Positions 42,629-52,232 of a DNA stretch of 64,000 nt are shown here, piece by piece (position 1 is the first letter of the stretch; each line of letters starts with the position of its first letter). Location of the stretch: positions 124,001 to 188,000 of the forward strand of contig JAIOPM010000031.1 of assembly GCA_021413885.1 (NCBI GenBank). The letters run 5' to 3'. The translations under genes were made by a program, and so were the position numbers. This DNA is from Planctomycetota bacterium. Lineage in GTDB: Bacteria; Planctomycetota; UBA1135; GCA-002686595. The notes beneath the pieces are model-generated. The model was not told the origin of the DNA, searched no databases, and was given only the letters and a program-made list of their open reading frames with translations.

Positions 42629-43462
42629 TCACTCCCAGAGCGTGCGTGCGCCGTTCGCGTCGAGCGTGACCAGCGCGTCGTCGACGAACTGGTAGGTCAG
42701 CGTCCGGCTCGCGCCGTCGAGCGGGACGAGCGTGAGGTCGTCGTCGGCGGCGTACCACGTGCCGGTTTTCGTCGAGCCGTCGCTCGGCGAACTCTCGACG
42801 AACGTGCCGTCGGCTTCGAAGGTCATGCGCCGCTCGCTCGCGTAGCTCCGGCCGTGGAACCACGAGCCGACGACGCGCGGGTCGCGCTCGGGCGCCGAGC
42901 ACTCGAACGATTCGAAGACCGCGCGAGCGAGCGGTGCGCGCGCTTCGAGCGCTGCGCGAGGACCGCTGCCGACGAGGCAGTGCGCGACGCCGTCGTCGAT
43001 TGCGACGTACGCGTCGGCGACGAGTTCGCCGCGCGGGTCGGAAGCTCGATAACGGAAGCGTTGCGCGGACCCAAGTCGCTCGGGCGCGCCTTCGAGTTCG
43101 AACGGCGACTCTGCGCCGAACAACGCGAGTACGAGGTCGCTCGCCGCGTCGGCGCACGGAAAACCGAGGACGAGGTAACGCTCGCTCGCGCCTTGCTCGT
43201 CGCGCGGCGCGTCGTTCGGAACCAACACGCCGCCGCCGCGGGCTTGGAGTTCCCAGTCGCGCGGATAGCGGTAGGTGATGCCGGACGCGTGGGTGCCGCG
43301 CTTCGCGAGCGTCGACGCGGGGCCGCGGTCCGCACTCGGCGCCGCGGACTCACCGTTCACGCCTTCCGACGCATCCGCGGTCGGTGCGCAGGCGTAGAAG
43401 GAGAGCGCACCGAACGTCGCGAGCGCGGCGTTCCGGAGCGCGAGACGGCGACGGGGGCTCAC
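42629..43462 (-). CDS. Lipoprotein of unknown function
   Basis: A 277-residue lipoprotein with a GTG start, three arginines at the N terminus and lipobox SFYAC (Cys25). After a low-complexity linker, residues 60-180 form a mixed fold starting GITYRYPRDWELQARG, like the small 'PsbP-like' modules of unknown role. The last 75 residues (VGSWFHGRSYASERRMTFEADGTF) resemble a lipocalin-like beta-barrel with a G-x-W motif. I do not recognise the family. It is divergent from the next lipoprotein gene. Confidence 0.6.
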   Translation of the reverse strand: MSPRRRLALRNAALATFGALSFYACAPTADASEGVNGESAAPSADRGPASTLAKRGTHASGITYRYPRDWELQARGGGVLVPNDAPRDEQGASERYLVLGFPCADAASDLVLALFGAESPFELEGAPERLGSAQRFRYRASDPRGELVADAYVAIDDGVAHCLVGSGPRAALEARAPLARAVFESFECSAPERDPRVVGSWFHGRSYASERRMTFEADGTFVESSPSDGSTKTGTWYAADDDLTLVPLDGASRTLTYQFVDDALVTLDANGARTLWE

Positions 43463-43544
43463 GACTTCTGTCCGCGCAAGCCGACGACCGCGACCACCGA
43501 CTTCTTCGAGTTCCTGGACGACTGGGGAGACGCGCGCCCCGAAC

Positions 43545-43550
43545 TACAAT
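43545..43550 (+). promoter_or_regulatory. Candidate -10 box (TACAAT), leaderless spacing
   Basis: TACAAT, a near-consensus -10 hexamer, is followed by exactly seven bases and the ATG at 43558. It is the best-matching example of the leaderless arrangement in this window. No -35 is clear. Confidence 0.5.
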
Positions 43551-43557
43551 GGCCGCC

Positions 43558-44154
43558 ATGAACCGGATGTTGCGCGTGTTGGCGGTCGTCAGCCTCGGCC
43601 TCGTCGGCGCCTGCCGTTCGAGTTGGTACGCCTACCGCTTCGCGCCCGCGCCGCTCGAGGTCGCGCTCGATTCGCCGCGCGCGCCCGACGCGAAGGGGCG
43701 AGCGCTGGTCACCGTCCTCGGCATCCGCCGCGCGGACGAGAAGGCCGGCACGCCGGCGCGCGTCGAGGTACGGATGCGTTTGGAGAACGCGGGGACGCGC
43801 AAGCTCGCGGTCGTCGCCGACAGTTTTCGCATGGTCAGCTCGTCGCTCGAGGACTTCGCGGCGCCTTCGTTCGACGCTCTACCGGCCGAACCGCTCGCGC
43901 AGAACGAGAGCGCGGTGTTCGAAGTCGCCTTCGCGTTGCCCGGCGGCAACGGGCCCGAGGAACTCGGTCTCGCCGGTCTGAACTTGCGGTGGGAGGTCGA
44001 CTTCGAGGGCGAGCGCGTCGGCACCGGCATCACGTTCGAGCGACGTCCTGAACCGTATCCGTACGGCTGGTACCACGACCCGTTCTATGACTCGTGGGGC
44101 GCTGGGTGCTTCCAATCCCATGTGACCGTGATCGGTCACGCGCACGACGACTGA
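43558..44154 (+). CDS. Small lipoprotein with Ig-like domain
   Basis: A 198-residue lipoprotein with lipobox LVGAC (Cys19). The body is beta-rich, with RVEVRMRLENAGTRKLAVVADSF, followed by SAVFEVAFALPGG, an immunoglobulin-like pattern. The C-terminal tail is rich in Tyr, Pro, Trp and His (PYPYGWYHDPFYDSWG). Function unknown. The ATG at 43558 is 7 bases after a TACAAT box with no Shine-Dalgarno sequence. Confidence 0.6.
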   Translation: MNRMLRVLAVVSLGLVGACRSSWYAYRFAPAPLEVALDSPRAPDAKGRALVTVLGIRRADEKAGTPARVEVRMRLENAGTRKLAVVADSFRMVSSSLEDFAAPSFDALPAEPLAQNESAVFEVAFALPGGNGPEELGLAGLNLRWEVDFEGERVGTGITFERRPEPYPYGWYHDPFYDSWGAGCFQSHVTVIGHAHDD

Positions 44155-44182
44155 AGCAAACGCGCCGAACCGATCGGGGGGG

Positions 44183-44347
44183 TCAGCGGCTCTCGACGAT
44201 CAAGACCGCGAGGAGCGCGATCCAGACCACGATGCCGACCCAACGTTCGAGGTTGTGCGCGTGACGCTTGTAGCCGACGACGGCGACCGCTTGCGCGCGT
44301 TCGGCGCGATGGCGGGCGAGGGTCTGCATGGGGGAGTTGCTACGCAT
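44183..44347 (-). CDS. Small single-pass membrane protein
   Basis: A 54-residue frame with a basic N-terminal half (LARHRAERAQAVAVVGYKRHAH) and one clear C-terminal transmembrane segment (WVGIVVWIALLAVLIVES). It fills the 325-base gap between two plus-strand genes. There is no clear Shine-Dalgarno sequence; an ATG six codons downstream (MQTLARH) is an alternative. The charge and hydrophobicity layout is what makes it credible; no homology is known to me. Confidence 0.4.
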   Translation of the reverse strand: MRSNSPMQTLARHRAERAQAVAVVGYKRHAHNLERWVGIVVWIALLAVLIVESR

Positions 44348-44439
44348 GGCTGTGGGGTGAGACGAGCGCTCGTAGCCGCGTGTTCCCGATCTTCCTACCG
44401 AGCTTCTCGCCAAAAAACGGAAACACGTTCGGACGTCCG

Positions 44440-44445
44440 TACAAT
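44440..44445 (+). promoter_or_regulatory. Candidate -10 box (TACAAT) for the small CPCC protein gene
   Basis: TACAAT lies 34 bases before the ATG at 44480. The sequence just upstream has A-rich words, but no -35 hexamer at 16-18 bases is convincing. Confidence 0.4.
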
Positions 44446-44479
44446 CTCCGCGACCCGAACGGAAACTCCGTAGTCCGCC

Positions 44480-44773
44480 ATGGATACCCGTGAGATCGAA
44501 GTCGTCTGCCCGTGCTGCAACCAACGGCTCAGCATCGACGTGCGCACCGAGCGCGTGATGCGTTCCTCGGCGCCGAAGGTGCTCGACGAGGCCGGCAAGC
44601 CGAAGGTCGAGGCGAAGGACTGGGATCAGGCCCTGTCCAAGGTCAAGGGCCGCGAGGCGCAGGGGACCGACAAGCTCGACGCGTTCCTCGACGGCGAGCG
44701 CGGCAAAGCGCAGCGCCTCGAGGACAAGTTCCACGAGGCGCAGAAGAAGCTGAAGAACCCGGACGCGGAGTGA
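44480..44773 (+). CDS. Small CPCC-motif protein
   Basis: A 97-residue cytosolic protein. The N terminus EIEVVCPCCNQRLSIDV has one half of a zinc-ribbon (CPCC), but no second cysteine pair is present, so metal binding would need a dimer or other ligands. The remainder is charged and helical (DKLDAFLDGERGKAQRLEDKFHEAQKKLKNP). Proteins of this kind are found in planctomycetes and acidobacteria without known function. It is convergent with the coiled-coil gene, 12 bases away. Confidence 0.65.
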   Translation: MDTREIEVVCPCCNQRLSIDVRTERVMRSSAPKVLDEAGKPKVEAKDWDQALSKVKGREAQGTDKLDAFLDGERGKAQRLEDKFHEAQKKLKNPDAE

Positions 44774-44785
44774 ACCGCGCGTCGG

Positions 44786-46564
44786 TCAGTCCCGACCGAC
44801 CTTGTCGTGGGTCAGCTCGTTGCCGAGGTTCTCGATCACAGGCTTGAGTTCGGCGAGCAGCGTCTGCGCCACCTCGAACTGTTGCGCGTGGGCGGACATC
44901 GCGGCGCGGTACTTCTGGACTTGACCCTCGACGCGTTCGAGTTTCGCGCCGACGTCCTGGAGCTTGCGATCGCGCTCCGTGAGCGCTTCGCGTTCGCGCG
45001 CGATCTCGAGGTTCAACACCTCGACGCGGGCGGACACTTCGGAGAGCCGCTGCTCGCGATCGGTGAGATCGCGCGCCTTGACTTCGATCGCGCGCTCGTG
45101 GCCCTTGCAGCGCTCCGTCCATTCCGTGACCGAAGCGCGCAGCGAGCTGCACGTGCCGTTCAGACCCGCAAGCTCCGCCTGCAGCGCCGCGGTGCGTGCT
45201 TCCGCCGCGTGGCGAACTTCGAGGTGTTCGCGGCGCGCGGTTTCGAGTTCGGTCGTCAAGCGCTCGCCGCGTTGTGCTTGGTCGTGCGCACGTTCTTCGG
45301 CCATCGCGAGACGTTGCGCCTTCTCGGCGAGCGCGGCGTCGAGTTCCTTCGCGCGGCTCTCCAGCATCGTCACCATCTCCGACTGACGGTTCGTGGTGCG
45401 GCTGAGTTCTTCGTAACTCGCGCGCAGTGATTCGAGTTCGCGCGCTTGTCCGTCGCAACGGCCGGTCAGGCTCTCGACGTCGGCGGTGAGCTCGCCGTTC
45501 TTCCGTTCGGCGACTTCGCGAGCCTCGCGGGTCTGGTCGAGTTCGAGTTGCGCGCAGTCGAGGTTGCGGCCGAGCTCGTCGGAGCGCGCTTGCAGCGCGT
45601 GGCCGTTCGTCTTGGCGGCCTCGAGATCGGAGTGGACCTTCGCGAAGCGACCTTCGAAGTCGGCGAGGTCGCCGCGCAGGCGCTGCACTTCGTCGCAGTA
45701 CTTCACTTCCGTCTGCGCCGCGCGTTGCTCGAGCGCCGTGTACTCCGCGCGCCACGTCTCCGCGTCGCGGCGGGCGTCGTTCGCTTGCTGCACCAACGGT
45801 TCGAGTGTGCGCAGCCGATCGTTCAGGGCGCCGATCTCGGTCGCCTTCGTCGTCGCGAGCTCGTCGGTCTTGGCCTGCCACTCGCGCACGACGTCCTGGG
45901 TCTTCGCGAGTTCCTCGACCAACGGCGCGAGCGACTCCGGGCTCTTCGCATGGCGGCCGGTGGTTCCGAGCTTCGCGTTTCGGAGTTCCTCGCGCAGCAC
46001 TTCGAGTTCCGCGTCGCGTTGGCGAACGAGCTCTTGCAGCGGTTGCAGCGCCGCGATGCGCATCTGCGTGTCCGAGAGCGACTGCAGCTCGCGCTCGAGC
46101 ACGACCGTCTGTTCGGCGTGCGCGTGATCGAGCTTCCGCTGCATCTCCGCGACCGAATGCGCGCCGGATTCGTCGACGATCACTTCGATCGACTCTTCGT
46201 CGATGCCGTCCATCCACGTCGCGGCCGGCTCGGCGTCTCGAACTTCGGTGGTCGCTTCCGCGCGCGGCGCGTGGCCTGCGCGAGCGTCGAGCGCCGCTTG
46301 CAGTTGGTCGATGTTCTGCTTCTGGACTTCGAGACGTTCCTGGTACGCGCGCTCGTGCGCTTCGAACGAGTCCTTGACGGTCTTGATCTGCTCTTCGAGT
46401 TGCTCGTACTCCGCCACGCGGTCCTTCAGGCGCTTCGTCATCGCCTGCTCGTCGTTCCGGCGGTCGTCGCGGTACTTGCGGTCGAGCACGATCGCGGCGA
46501 CTGCGCAGCCGCAGCACATGAAGAACCCGGCGACGAGGAACCACGGAATCGAATTGAAGATCAT
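44786..46564 (-). CDS. Membrane-anchored long coiled-coil protein
   Basis: A 592-residue protein with an N-terminal transmembrane segment at about 8-27 (WFLVAGFFMCCGCAVAAIV). Almost uninterrupted heptad-rich coiled coil follows from 40 to 590, broken only by an acidic linker around 95-130. The composition is rich in Glu, Ala, Arg and Leu. No enzymatic motif is seen. Such proteins can act as structural or scaffolding elements at the inner membrane, in keeping with the complex membrane system of planctomycetes, but that is only a suggestion. No Shine-Dalgarno sequence or leaderless box is clear at its ATG. Confidence 0.7.
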   Translation of the reverse strand: MIFNSIPWFLVAGFFMCCGCAVAAIVLDRKYRDDRRNDEQAMTKRLKDRVAEYEQLEEQIKTVKDSFEAHERAYQERLEVQKQNIDQLQAALDARAGHAPRAEATTEVRDAEPAATWMDGIDEESIEVIVDESGAHSVAEMQRKLDHAHAEQTVVLERELQSLSDTQMRIAALQPLQELVRQRDAELEVLREELRNAKLGTTGRHAKSPESLAPLVEELAKTQDVVREWQAKTDELATTKATEIGALNDRLRTLEPLVQQANDARRDAETWRAEYTALEQRAAQTEVKYCDEVQRLRGDLADFEGRFAKVHSDLEAAKTNGHALQARSDELGRNLDCAQLELDQTREAREVAERKNGELTADVESLTGRCDGQARELESLRASYEELSRTTNRQSEMVTMLESRAKELDAALAEKAQRLAMAEERAHDQAQRGERLTTELETARREHLEVRHAAEARTAALQAELAGLNGTCSSLRASVTEWTERCKGHERAIEVKARDLTDREQRLSEVSARVEVLNLEIAREREALTERDRKLQDVGAKLERVEGQVQKYRAAMSAHAQQFEVAQTLLAELKPVIENLGNELTHDKVGRD

Positions 46565-46728
46565 CTTGTCATCCAGCGGGGACGGTTCGCGGAGCGAGCA
46601 GCGAGCAACGGTGGGTGGTCACGCATCGACGGAAAACGTGACCGACCGTAGGTCTAAAGGCGCCGCGCGGCCCTCCGGCTCGACGGAGGGAAAGAGCTTC
46701 CGGCGTCAGATGCGACTTCGGAACGCAG

Positions 46729-46768
46729 AGCGGCCGCACGAGCTCGATCGAGAGCTCGCGCGGCCGCT
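46729..46768. other. Nested inverted repeat after the peptidase gene
   Basis: AGCGGCCGC (46729-46737) pairs with GCGGCCGCT (46760-46768), and an inner GAGCTC pair extends the stem. It begins 31 bases after the peptidase stop. There is no T-tract on either strand, so it is a stable hairpin of uncertain role, possibly a U-less terminator. A second, smaller hairpin (CCTCCG/CGGAGG) lies near 46672. The rest of the 234-base gap shows nothing. Confidence 0.35.
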
Positions 46769-46798
46769 ATTCGTGCGGTCGGTGGGGTCGGGACGGAC

Positions 46799-48499
46799 TC
46801 AGTTCGCGATCGTCCAGGTCAGCGCGTTCGAGAGCCCGACGCCGCTGCTCGACGGCGGATCGCGGTACCAGAACTGTCCGTAGAGCGTGGTGCCCGCGCC
46901 TTGGCCCGAGAGCAGCGCGTGCGTCCAGTGGTACTCGAGTTGGCCGGTGCAGTCGCTCGCCGGCGGCGGCGTTCCGCCGGACGGTTGCACCGCGGTGCGG
47001 ATGATCGGCGGTTGAACGCAGAGCTGTCCGCCCTGGAACGGGAGCTGCGCCGACGCGTGGCCCCAGAAGAAGATCCCGTTCTTGTTGTTGACGAGGTTGA
47101 GCGAGCCGACGACGAAATCGTCGGGACCGGAGAGCGTCGCGTGGCCGGTCGCGTAGATGTCCGGTGTGCAGCCCTTCGAGTTGACCTTCGCGACGCAGTA
47201 CGCGGTCGCGTTCGGCAAGTAGGGTTGCAGGCAACCGCTCGCGAGCACCCAGTTGCGCATGTCGGACGCCGACTGCGGGTGGAAGTAGTTGGTGACGTTG
47301 AGCATCCCGCCCGAGCAGAGGTGGCAGTAGCTCATGATCGTCCCCTGATCCGTGCACACCTGCGCGGTCTGGCACGCGCCCCAGTAACCCTGCGGCGGAC
47401 ATTCGTCGAGCGGCGGGCAGTAGTCGTGCGTGTGCTGCGCGCCGAGGATGTGGCCGAGCTCGTGCGCGTCGACCATGAAGTCCCAGTTGCTCGGGTTCAC
47501 GCTGAGCGGGAACGGCGTCGTGCCGTCGATGTTGCCGGCGACGGAAAAGTTGTACGGCGCGTTGCAGAGCCCGGGCAGCCACGCGACGCCGCCGCCGAGG
47601 TTCGCGCCGGAGATGAAGTGCGCGACGTTCGCGCCGGCGGGCAAGTTGAATTGCCACGCGGCTTGGAACTCGACCAGTAGATCGACCGAGCCGAGACCCT
47701 GATCCTGCGAGACCCACGGGTCGTTCGAGGTCGTGTAGAACTGCACGTATGGATAGGTGAGCACGACGTCGAGCTGCTCTTGGTAGCGGTAGCTCACCCA
47801 ACCCATCAACGTCGTGACGTACGCCATCTCCGCGCTGAGGTTCCCGAAGACCTGGAACAGGTTGAAGTCGGTCTCGAGCGCGACCTTGCACTCGTAGAGC
47901 GTCGTCGCCGTGTACTTCTGCACCGCGGGCGGCGCGGCGACTCGCGGACCCTGCGGCAACGCGTCGAGCGCGCAGAATTCCTTCAACGCGCGGCCCGCGC
48001 GGTTCAGGCTCGACTCGGTGACGAAGTGCGCGACGCTGCGCGCCCAGCCGCCGAGTTCGGGAGCGTTCGGCTCCGCCATCAAGTGCACGAGCTCGCCGCC
48101 GGAACGGATCCAGCCGCGCGAACCGAAGCGCGAGAAGCCGAGCGCGACTTCCGAGCCCGCTTCGCCGCGCACGGCGCCCATCCAAACGGTGAGTTCGAGG
48201 TCGGCGAGCGCGCCGGGCGCGGGCACGCCGTCGACGAGCGCGCTGAAGTCGAGCTTCGCGAGGTCGACGCGCGTGAGCTCGAGATCGACCGAGCGTCCGT
48301 CGGGGAGCTCGACGCCCGCGAGATCGACGCGTTGGAACCCGGCGAGCGCGTCGAATTCGTCGTAGTGCGGCACGAGCTCGAGCCGCTCACCGGCCGCATC
48401 GCGATCGCCGACGTCGAACGGGAACGGACGGAGCGGAACACCTTGGGCCGACGCGGACGCGACGGTCACCAGGCAAGCAACGAACGCATGGAACTTCAT
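46799..48499 (-). CDS. Secreted zinc metallopeptidase (M12-like) with C-terminal module
   Basis: A 566-residue secreted protease. The signal peptide ends at ASAQG near residue 19. A propeptide-like region of about 150 residues follows. The catalytic domain contains the metzincin motif HELGHILGAQH near 346-356 and a Met-turn TIMSYCH. Many cysteines around these (CPPLDECPPQGYWGAC) suggest disulfides, as in reprolysin-like enzymes. From about residue 430 a separate module begins (YCVAKVNSKGCTPDI) and ends with FWYRDPPSSSGVGLSNALTW. This module recurs at the end of many planctomycete secreted proteins and may serve anchoring or sorting. AGAAGGA before the ATG is the ribosome binding site. Confidence 0.85.
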   Translation of the reverse strand: MKFHAFVACLVTVASASAQGVPLRPFPFDVGDRDAAGERLELVPHYDEFDALAGFQRVDLAGVELPDGRSVDLELTRVDLAKLDFSALVDGVPAPGALADLELTVWMGAVRGEAGSEVALGFSRFGSRGWIRSGGELVHLMAEPNAPELGGWARSVAHFVTESSLNRAGRALKEFCALDALPQGPRVAAPPAVQKYTATTLYECKVALETDFNLFQVFGNLSAEMAYVTTLMGWVSYRYQEQLDVVLTYPYVQFYTTSNDPWVSQDQGLGSVDLLVEFQAAWQFNLPAGANVAHFISGANLGGGVAWLPGLCNAPYNFSVAGNIDGTTPFPLSVNPSNWDFMVDAHELGHILGAQHTHDYCPPLDECPPQGYWGACQTAQVCTDQGTIMSYCHLCSGGMLNVTNYFHPQSASDMRNWVLASGCLQPYLPNATAYCVAKVNSKGCTPDIYATGHATLSGPDDFVVGSLNLVNNKNGIFFWGHASAQLPFQGGQLCVQPPIIRTAVQPSGGTPPPASDCTGQLEYHWTHALLSGQGAGTTLYGQFWYRDPPSSSGVGLSNALTWTIAN

Positions 48500-48584
48500 C
48501 GTGGGATCCTTCTGCTCGGGTGCACCAGGGTACCCGCATCGTCCGCGTCGGTTGCGCGCGGCCGACGAATCGTACGAACGAAAT

Positions 48585-50813
48585 TCAGGCCAAGCGCAGC
48601 GTCGCGAGGCGCGAGCTGTTGAGCACGACGATCACGCTCGACGCCGCCATCGCGGCCGCCGCCCATTGAGGCGCGAGCGGCGCGAAGCCGGCGAGTTCGA
48701 AAACGCCCATCGCCGCGGGCAACGCGACGACGTTGTAGCCGAACGCCCACACGAGGTTCGCGCGGACGATGCGCCGGGCGGCGCGCGCGAGATCGATCAG
48801 CGTGACGAGCTTCGCCGGATCGTCGACGAGCAACGCCGCGTCCGCCGCTTCGACCGCGACGTCCGCGCCGCCGCCGAGCGCGATGCCGACATCCGCCGCG
48901 GCGAGCGCCGGCGCGTCGTTGATGCCGTCGCCGACCATCGCGACCGGCCCGTGGCGCGCGCGGAGTTCTTCGACGACGCGTGCTTTCTCGTCGGGCCGCG
49001 TTTCGGCGCGCGCATCTTCGAGTCCGAGCTCGCGCGCAAGCCGCGCCACCGCCGCCGGATGGTCACCGGAGAGCAACGTCAACGCGAGCCCGCGTTCGCG
49101 CAGGGCGACGACCGTGCGCGCGCTCGACTCGCGCGGCGGATCGACGAAGCCGAACACGGCCGCGAGCACGCCGTCGACCAGCAACACGACGCACGTCTCG
49201 CCGCGCTCCGTCGCCGGACGCAGCGCGCGTTCGAGCTCCGCCGCGTCGACACCTCGCTCGCGCGCCGCACGCGGGCTCGCGATCGCGACCCTGCGTCCGT
49301 CGACGAGCGCCGACGCGCCGCGACCGGGCTCGCTCGCGAACTCGGTCGTCGCGTGGAGCTCGAGCGCGCGTTCTCGCGCGGCTTCGACCAGCGCGCGCGC
49401 GAACGGGTGCTCGCTGCGAGCTTCGACCGACGCGGCGAGTTGCAGGCGCGCGTTCTCCTGCGCGCCGTCGACGACCGCGATCGACGTCAGCTTCGGACGT
49501 CCGCGCGTCAACGTGCCCGTCTTGTCGAGCGCGACCGCGCGCAAGTCGGCGAGCGACTCCAACACCTCCGCGCTCTTGACCAACAAGCCTTCGCGCGCCG
49601 CGCGGCCGCTCGCCGCGACGATCGCCGTCGGCGTCGCGAGCCCGAGCGCGCACGGGCACGCCGCGACCAACACCGCGATCGCGTGCGCGAGCGCCGCCGA
49701 CACGTCGCGCGTGCCGAGCCACCAACCGACGAACGTCAGCGCCGCGAGGCCGAGCACCGTCGGCACGAAGATCGCGCTGACGCGATCGGCGAGACGTTGG
49801 ACGCGCGGCTTCGAGCCTTGCGCTCGCCGCACCCACGTCGCGATCCGTCCGACGGCCGAGTCCGCGCCGACTGCGGTGACGCGCACGGTGAGCGCGCCGT
49901 CCTGGTTCTGCGTGCCGGCGTGTACGCGCTCGCCGACGCGCTTCTCGATCGGAGCGCTCTCGCCGGTCAAGAGCGACTCGTCGACCGTCGAATCGCCGCC
50001 GGTCACGTCGCCGTCGACCGGAATGCGTTCGCCGGGGCGCAGGGTGACGACGTTTCCGCGCCGGACATCGGCGAGCGGGACGTCGACTTCGACGCCGCCG
50101 CGGACGACGCGCGCGGTCGGAGGCGCGAGCTCGATCAACGCGCGCAACGCGTCGCCGGTGCGAGCCCGCGCGCGCGCCTCGAGCCAACGCCCGAAGAGCA
50201 CGAACACCAGGATCAACAACGCCGCGTGCAGGTGCGATTCGCCGGAGCCGAACGACGGCGCGAGCCACGCGGTCACCGCCGAGCTCCACGCCGCGAGCGT
50301 TCCGAGCGCGACCAACGTGTTCATGTCCGGCGCGCGCCGCACGAGCCCGCGCAAGCCGTCGCGCAACACATCGAAGCCGGCGACGAATTGCACCGGCAGC
50401 GAGAAGAGCAGCGCGGCGAACGCCGGATCGAAACCGTGGCGTGCGTGCGCGCCGTGTTCGGCGAGGACGCTAGCGGCTCCGAAGCTCGCGGCGATGACGA
50501 GATTGCGCAGCGTGCGCGCTCGCTCGCGCCGTTCGGCATCGACGGCGAAGCGCACGTCGCGCGCCAGCGAATTCTCGGTGCCGAAGTCCGTCGCCGGCAC
50601 GCTGTAGCCCGCGTCGCGCACCGCTTCTCGGATCGCCGCATCGTCGGCGACTTCCGGATCGCGCGTCAACGTCGCGGTGCGCGAACCGAAGCTCACTTCG
50701 GCCTTCGCGACGCCCGGCACGGCGGCGAGCGCGCGTTCGACCGATTGCGCGCAACCCTGACACGTCATCCCCGCGATGGGGACGACCAGCGGCTCAAGCG
50801 CTCGCTCCGACAT
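48585..50813 (-). CDS. copA: Copper-exporting P1B-type ATPase
   Basis: A 742-residue heavy-metal ATPase. One N-terminal metal-binding domain carries GMTCQGC (Cys18, Cys21). The membrane CPC motif is in [16 protein letters not shown] near 385, the phosphorylated Asp in DKTGTLT near 428 and the hinge in [18 protein letters not shown]. The last helices hold [11 protein letters not shown] and VLNSSRL, matching Cu+-transporting P1B-1 enzymes. It would export Cu+ from the cytosol. The start at 50813 puts the metal-binding domain close to the N terminus; a TAGCCT box stands exactly 7 bases upstream. It is divergent from the LOG-family gene, and no chaperone or CueR-type regulator is adjacent. Confidence 0.92.
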   Translation of the reverse strand: MSERALEPLVVPIAGMTCQGCAQSVERALAAVPGVAKAEVSFGSRTATLTRDPEVADDAAIREAVRDAGYSVPATDFGTENSLARDVRFAVDAERRERARTLRNLVIAASFGAASVLAEHGAHARHGFDPAFAALLFSLPVQFVAGFDVLRDGLRGLVRRAPDMNTLVALGTLAAWSSAVTAWLAPSFGSGESHLHAALLILVFVLFGRWLEARARARTGDALRALIELAPPTARVVRGGVEVDVPLADVRRGNVVTLRPGERIPVDGDVTGGDSTVDESLLTGESAPIEKRVGERVHAGTQNQDGALTVRVTAVGADSAVGRIATWVRRAQGSKPRVQRLADRVSAIFVPTVLGLAALTFVGWWLGTRDVSAALAHAIAVLVAACPCALGLATPTAIVAASGRAAREGLLVKSAEVLESLADLRAVALDKTGTLTRGRPKLTSIAVVDGAQENARLQLAASVEARSEHPFARALVEAARERALELHATTEFASEPGRGASALVDGRRVAIASPRAARERGVDAAELERALRPATERGETCVVLLVDGVLAAVFGFVDPPRESSARTVVALRERGLALTLLSGDHPAAVARLARELGLEDARAETRPDEKARVVEELRARHGPVAMVGDGINDAPALAAADVGIALGGGADVAVEAADAALLVDDPAKLVTLIDLARAARRIVRANLVWAFGYNVVALPAAMGVFELAGFAPLAPQWAAAAMAASSVIVVLNSSRLATLRLA

Positions 50814-50820
50814 ACCGATC

Positions 50821-50826
50821 AGGCTA
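50821..50826 (-). promoter_or_regulatory. Candidate -10 box (TAGCCT) for copA, leaderless spacing
   Basis: On the minus strand TAGCCT is followed by seven bases (GATCGGT) and the copA ATG. No CueR- or CopY-type palindrome is seen in the 80-base divergent gap. Confidence 0.45.
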
Positions 50827-50893
50827 ACCTTCGGCGTTCGCGCTCCGCGCACCGCGTCCGAGAAGTCCCCCTCCGCGAGCGACGACCCCACGC

Positions 50894-51721
50894 ATGAACT
50901 CCGGCCGCTTCCGTCCCGTCAGGGCGTACAAGAACGACGCCTTCATCGCGAGCCCCGAGGCTCGGCCGCTGCGCATCCTCTCCGAGTACTTGGAGCCGCA
51001 AGCGCGCTTCCGCGAGCTCTCGGTCAAGGACACGATCGTGATCTTCGGCTCCGCGCGCATTCCGTCGCGCGAGCAAGCGCAAGCGGAACTCGACAAGACG
51101 AAGGCCGAAGGCGGCGACGTCGCGCGCGCCGAGATGAAGCTCTCGATGTCTCGCTACTACGAGGCGACGCGCGAGCTCGCGCGCCGGCTGACCGAGTGGT
51201 CGAAGTCGCTCGAAGGCACGACCGAGCGACGCTTCGTGATCTGCTCCGGCGGCGGGCCGGGGATCATGGAGGCCGCGAACCGCGGCGCGTCCGAGGCGAA
51301 GGGCGTCAACATCGGGCTCAACATCTCGTTGCCCTTCGAGCAGAACGAGAACCCGTACATCACGCGGCGCCTCGCGTTCGAGTTCCACTACTTCTTCATG
51401 CGCAAGTACTGGTTTGCGTACTTGGCGAAGGCGGTGGTCGCGATGCCCGGGGGCTTCGGCACGCTCGACGAGTTCATGGAGATCGTGACGCTCGTCCAGA
51501 CGCTGAAGATCAAGAAGCCCATGCCGATCGTGCTCTTCGGCGGCGACTACTGGAACGAAGTCATCAACTTCGACGCGCTGGTGAAGTACGGGACGATCAG
51601 CGCCGAGGACCTCGGCCTCTTCCACCGCACCGACTCGGTCGACGATGCGTTCGACTACCTGACGACGTACCTGCAGAAGCACTTGCTCGACATGGACGTC
51701 GGGTTCCACAAGCCGGCGTGA
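50894..51721 (+). CDS. LOG-family protein (TIGR00730-like nucleotide phosphoribohydrolase)
   Basis: A 275-residue Rossmann-fold protein of the LOG family, often mis-annotated as lysine decarboxylase. The motifs are [15 protein letters not shown] and the substrate-binding PGGFGTLDE near residue 190. Family members release the base from cytokinin-type or other nucleoside 5'-monophosphates. At 275 residues, with an extra N-terminal helical part, it is of the longer bacterial type. The true nucleotide substrate is not predictable. It stands alone, divergent from copA and convergent with the NTF2-like lipoprotein gene. Confidence 0.85.
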   Translation: MNSGRFRPVRAYKNDAFIASPEARPLRILSEYLEPQARFRELSVKDTIVIFGSARIPSREQAQAELDKTKAEGGDVARAEMKLSMSRYYEATRELARRLTEWSKSLEGTTERRFVICSGGGPGIMEAANRGASEAKGVNIGLNISLPFEQNENPYITRRLAFEFHYFFMRKYWFAYLAKAVVAMPGGFGTLDEFMEIVTLVQTLKIKKPMPIVLFGGDYWNEVINFDALVKYGTISAEDLGLFHRTDSVDDAFDYLTTYLQKHLLDMDVGFHKPA

Positions 51722-51737
51722 GCCGCCGTCGCGCGAG

Positions 51738-52196
51738 CTACTCGCCGAGGCTCGTGTGATCGCTGACGATCCGCCAGCCCTCGGGGAAGCGGCGGAAGAC
51801 CAGCGTGAAGAGGCCCCAGATCGCGGGCTTGGCTTCGAAGTCGAGGCGCCACTTGCCGCGCACGAAACTGGCGTCGGCGCCGAGCGTTTGCGCGTCGAGC
51901 TCGGTGAACGAGAGCTTGCCCATCTCTTTGCCGCTCGCCGCGTAGTTCGCGCGATAGCGTTCGAGCGTCGGCTGGTAGCCCTTGGTCCACGAACCTCCCG
52001 AGAGGAAGTTCATGTCGGGCGAGTTCCAATAGCCGGCCGCCATGAAGCCGTCGACGTCGCGCGCGTTCCACGCGGCTTCCTGCGCGTGACAGATCGCGAG
52101 CAGCTCGTCGCCGCCGTCGCGCGCTCCGCCGGTCGATCGACAAGCGCCGAGCAGGAGACAAACGAAAACGACGCAGCCCGCGGCGGAGAACTTCAT
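51738..52196 (-). CDS. SnoaL/NTF2-like lipoprotein
   Basis: A 152-residue lipoprotein with lipobox LLGAC (Cys19). The domain starting LLAICHAQEAAWNARDVDGFMAA, with FTELDAQTLGADASFVRGKWRLDF and a closing RRFPEGWRIVSDHTS, is the SnoaL-like/DUF4440 pattern. These small barrels bind ligands or act as immunity or enzyme modules; no function can be given. An ATG four codons upstream exists, but the chosen ATG gives a normal signal peptide and lies exactly 7 bases after a TATGCT box. Confidence 0.75.
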   Translation of the reverse strand: MKFSAAGCVVFVCLLLGACRSTGGARDGGDELLAICHAQEAAWNARDVDGFMAAGYWNSPDMNFLSGGSWTKGYQPTLERYRANYAASGKEMGKLSFTELDAQTLGADASFVRGKWRLDFEAKPAIWGLFTLVFRRFPEGWRIVSDHTSLGE

Positions 52197-52203
52197 GGAC
52201 GCG

Positions 52204-52209
52204 AGCATA
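52204..52209 (-). promoter_or_regulatory. Candidate -10 box (TATGCT), leaderless spacing
   Basis: TATGCT on the minus strand is followed by seven bases (CGCGTCC) and the ATG of the SnoaL-like lipoprotein gene. It lies in the short gap after the CPBP protease gene. Confidence 0.45.
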
Positions 52210-52232
52210 CCGATCCTCGGCGCGCGAGCCGC

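Noticed and set aside
46729..46768. Nested hairpin read as a classic intrinsic terminator
   Set aside because: The stem is strong, but there is no T-tract on either strand, so I list it only as an inverted repeat of uncertain role.
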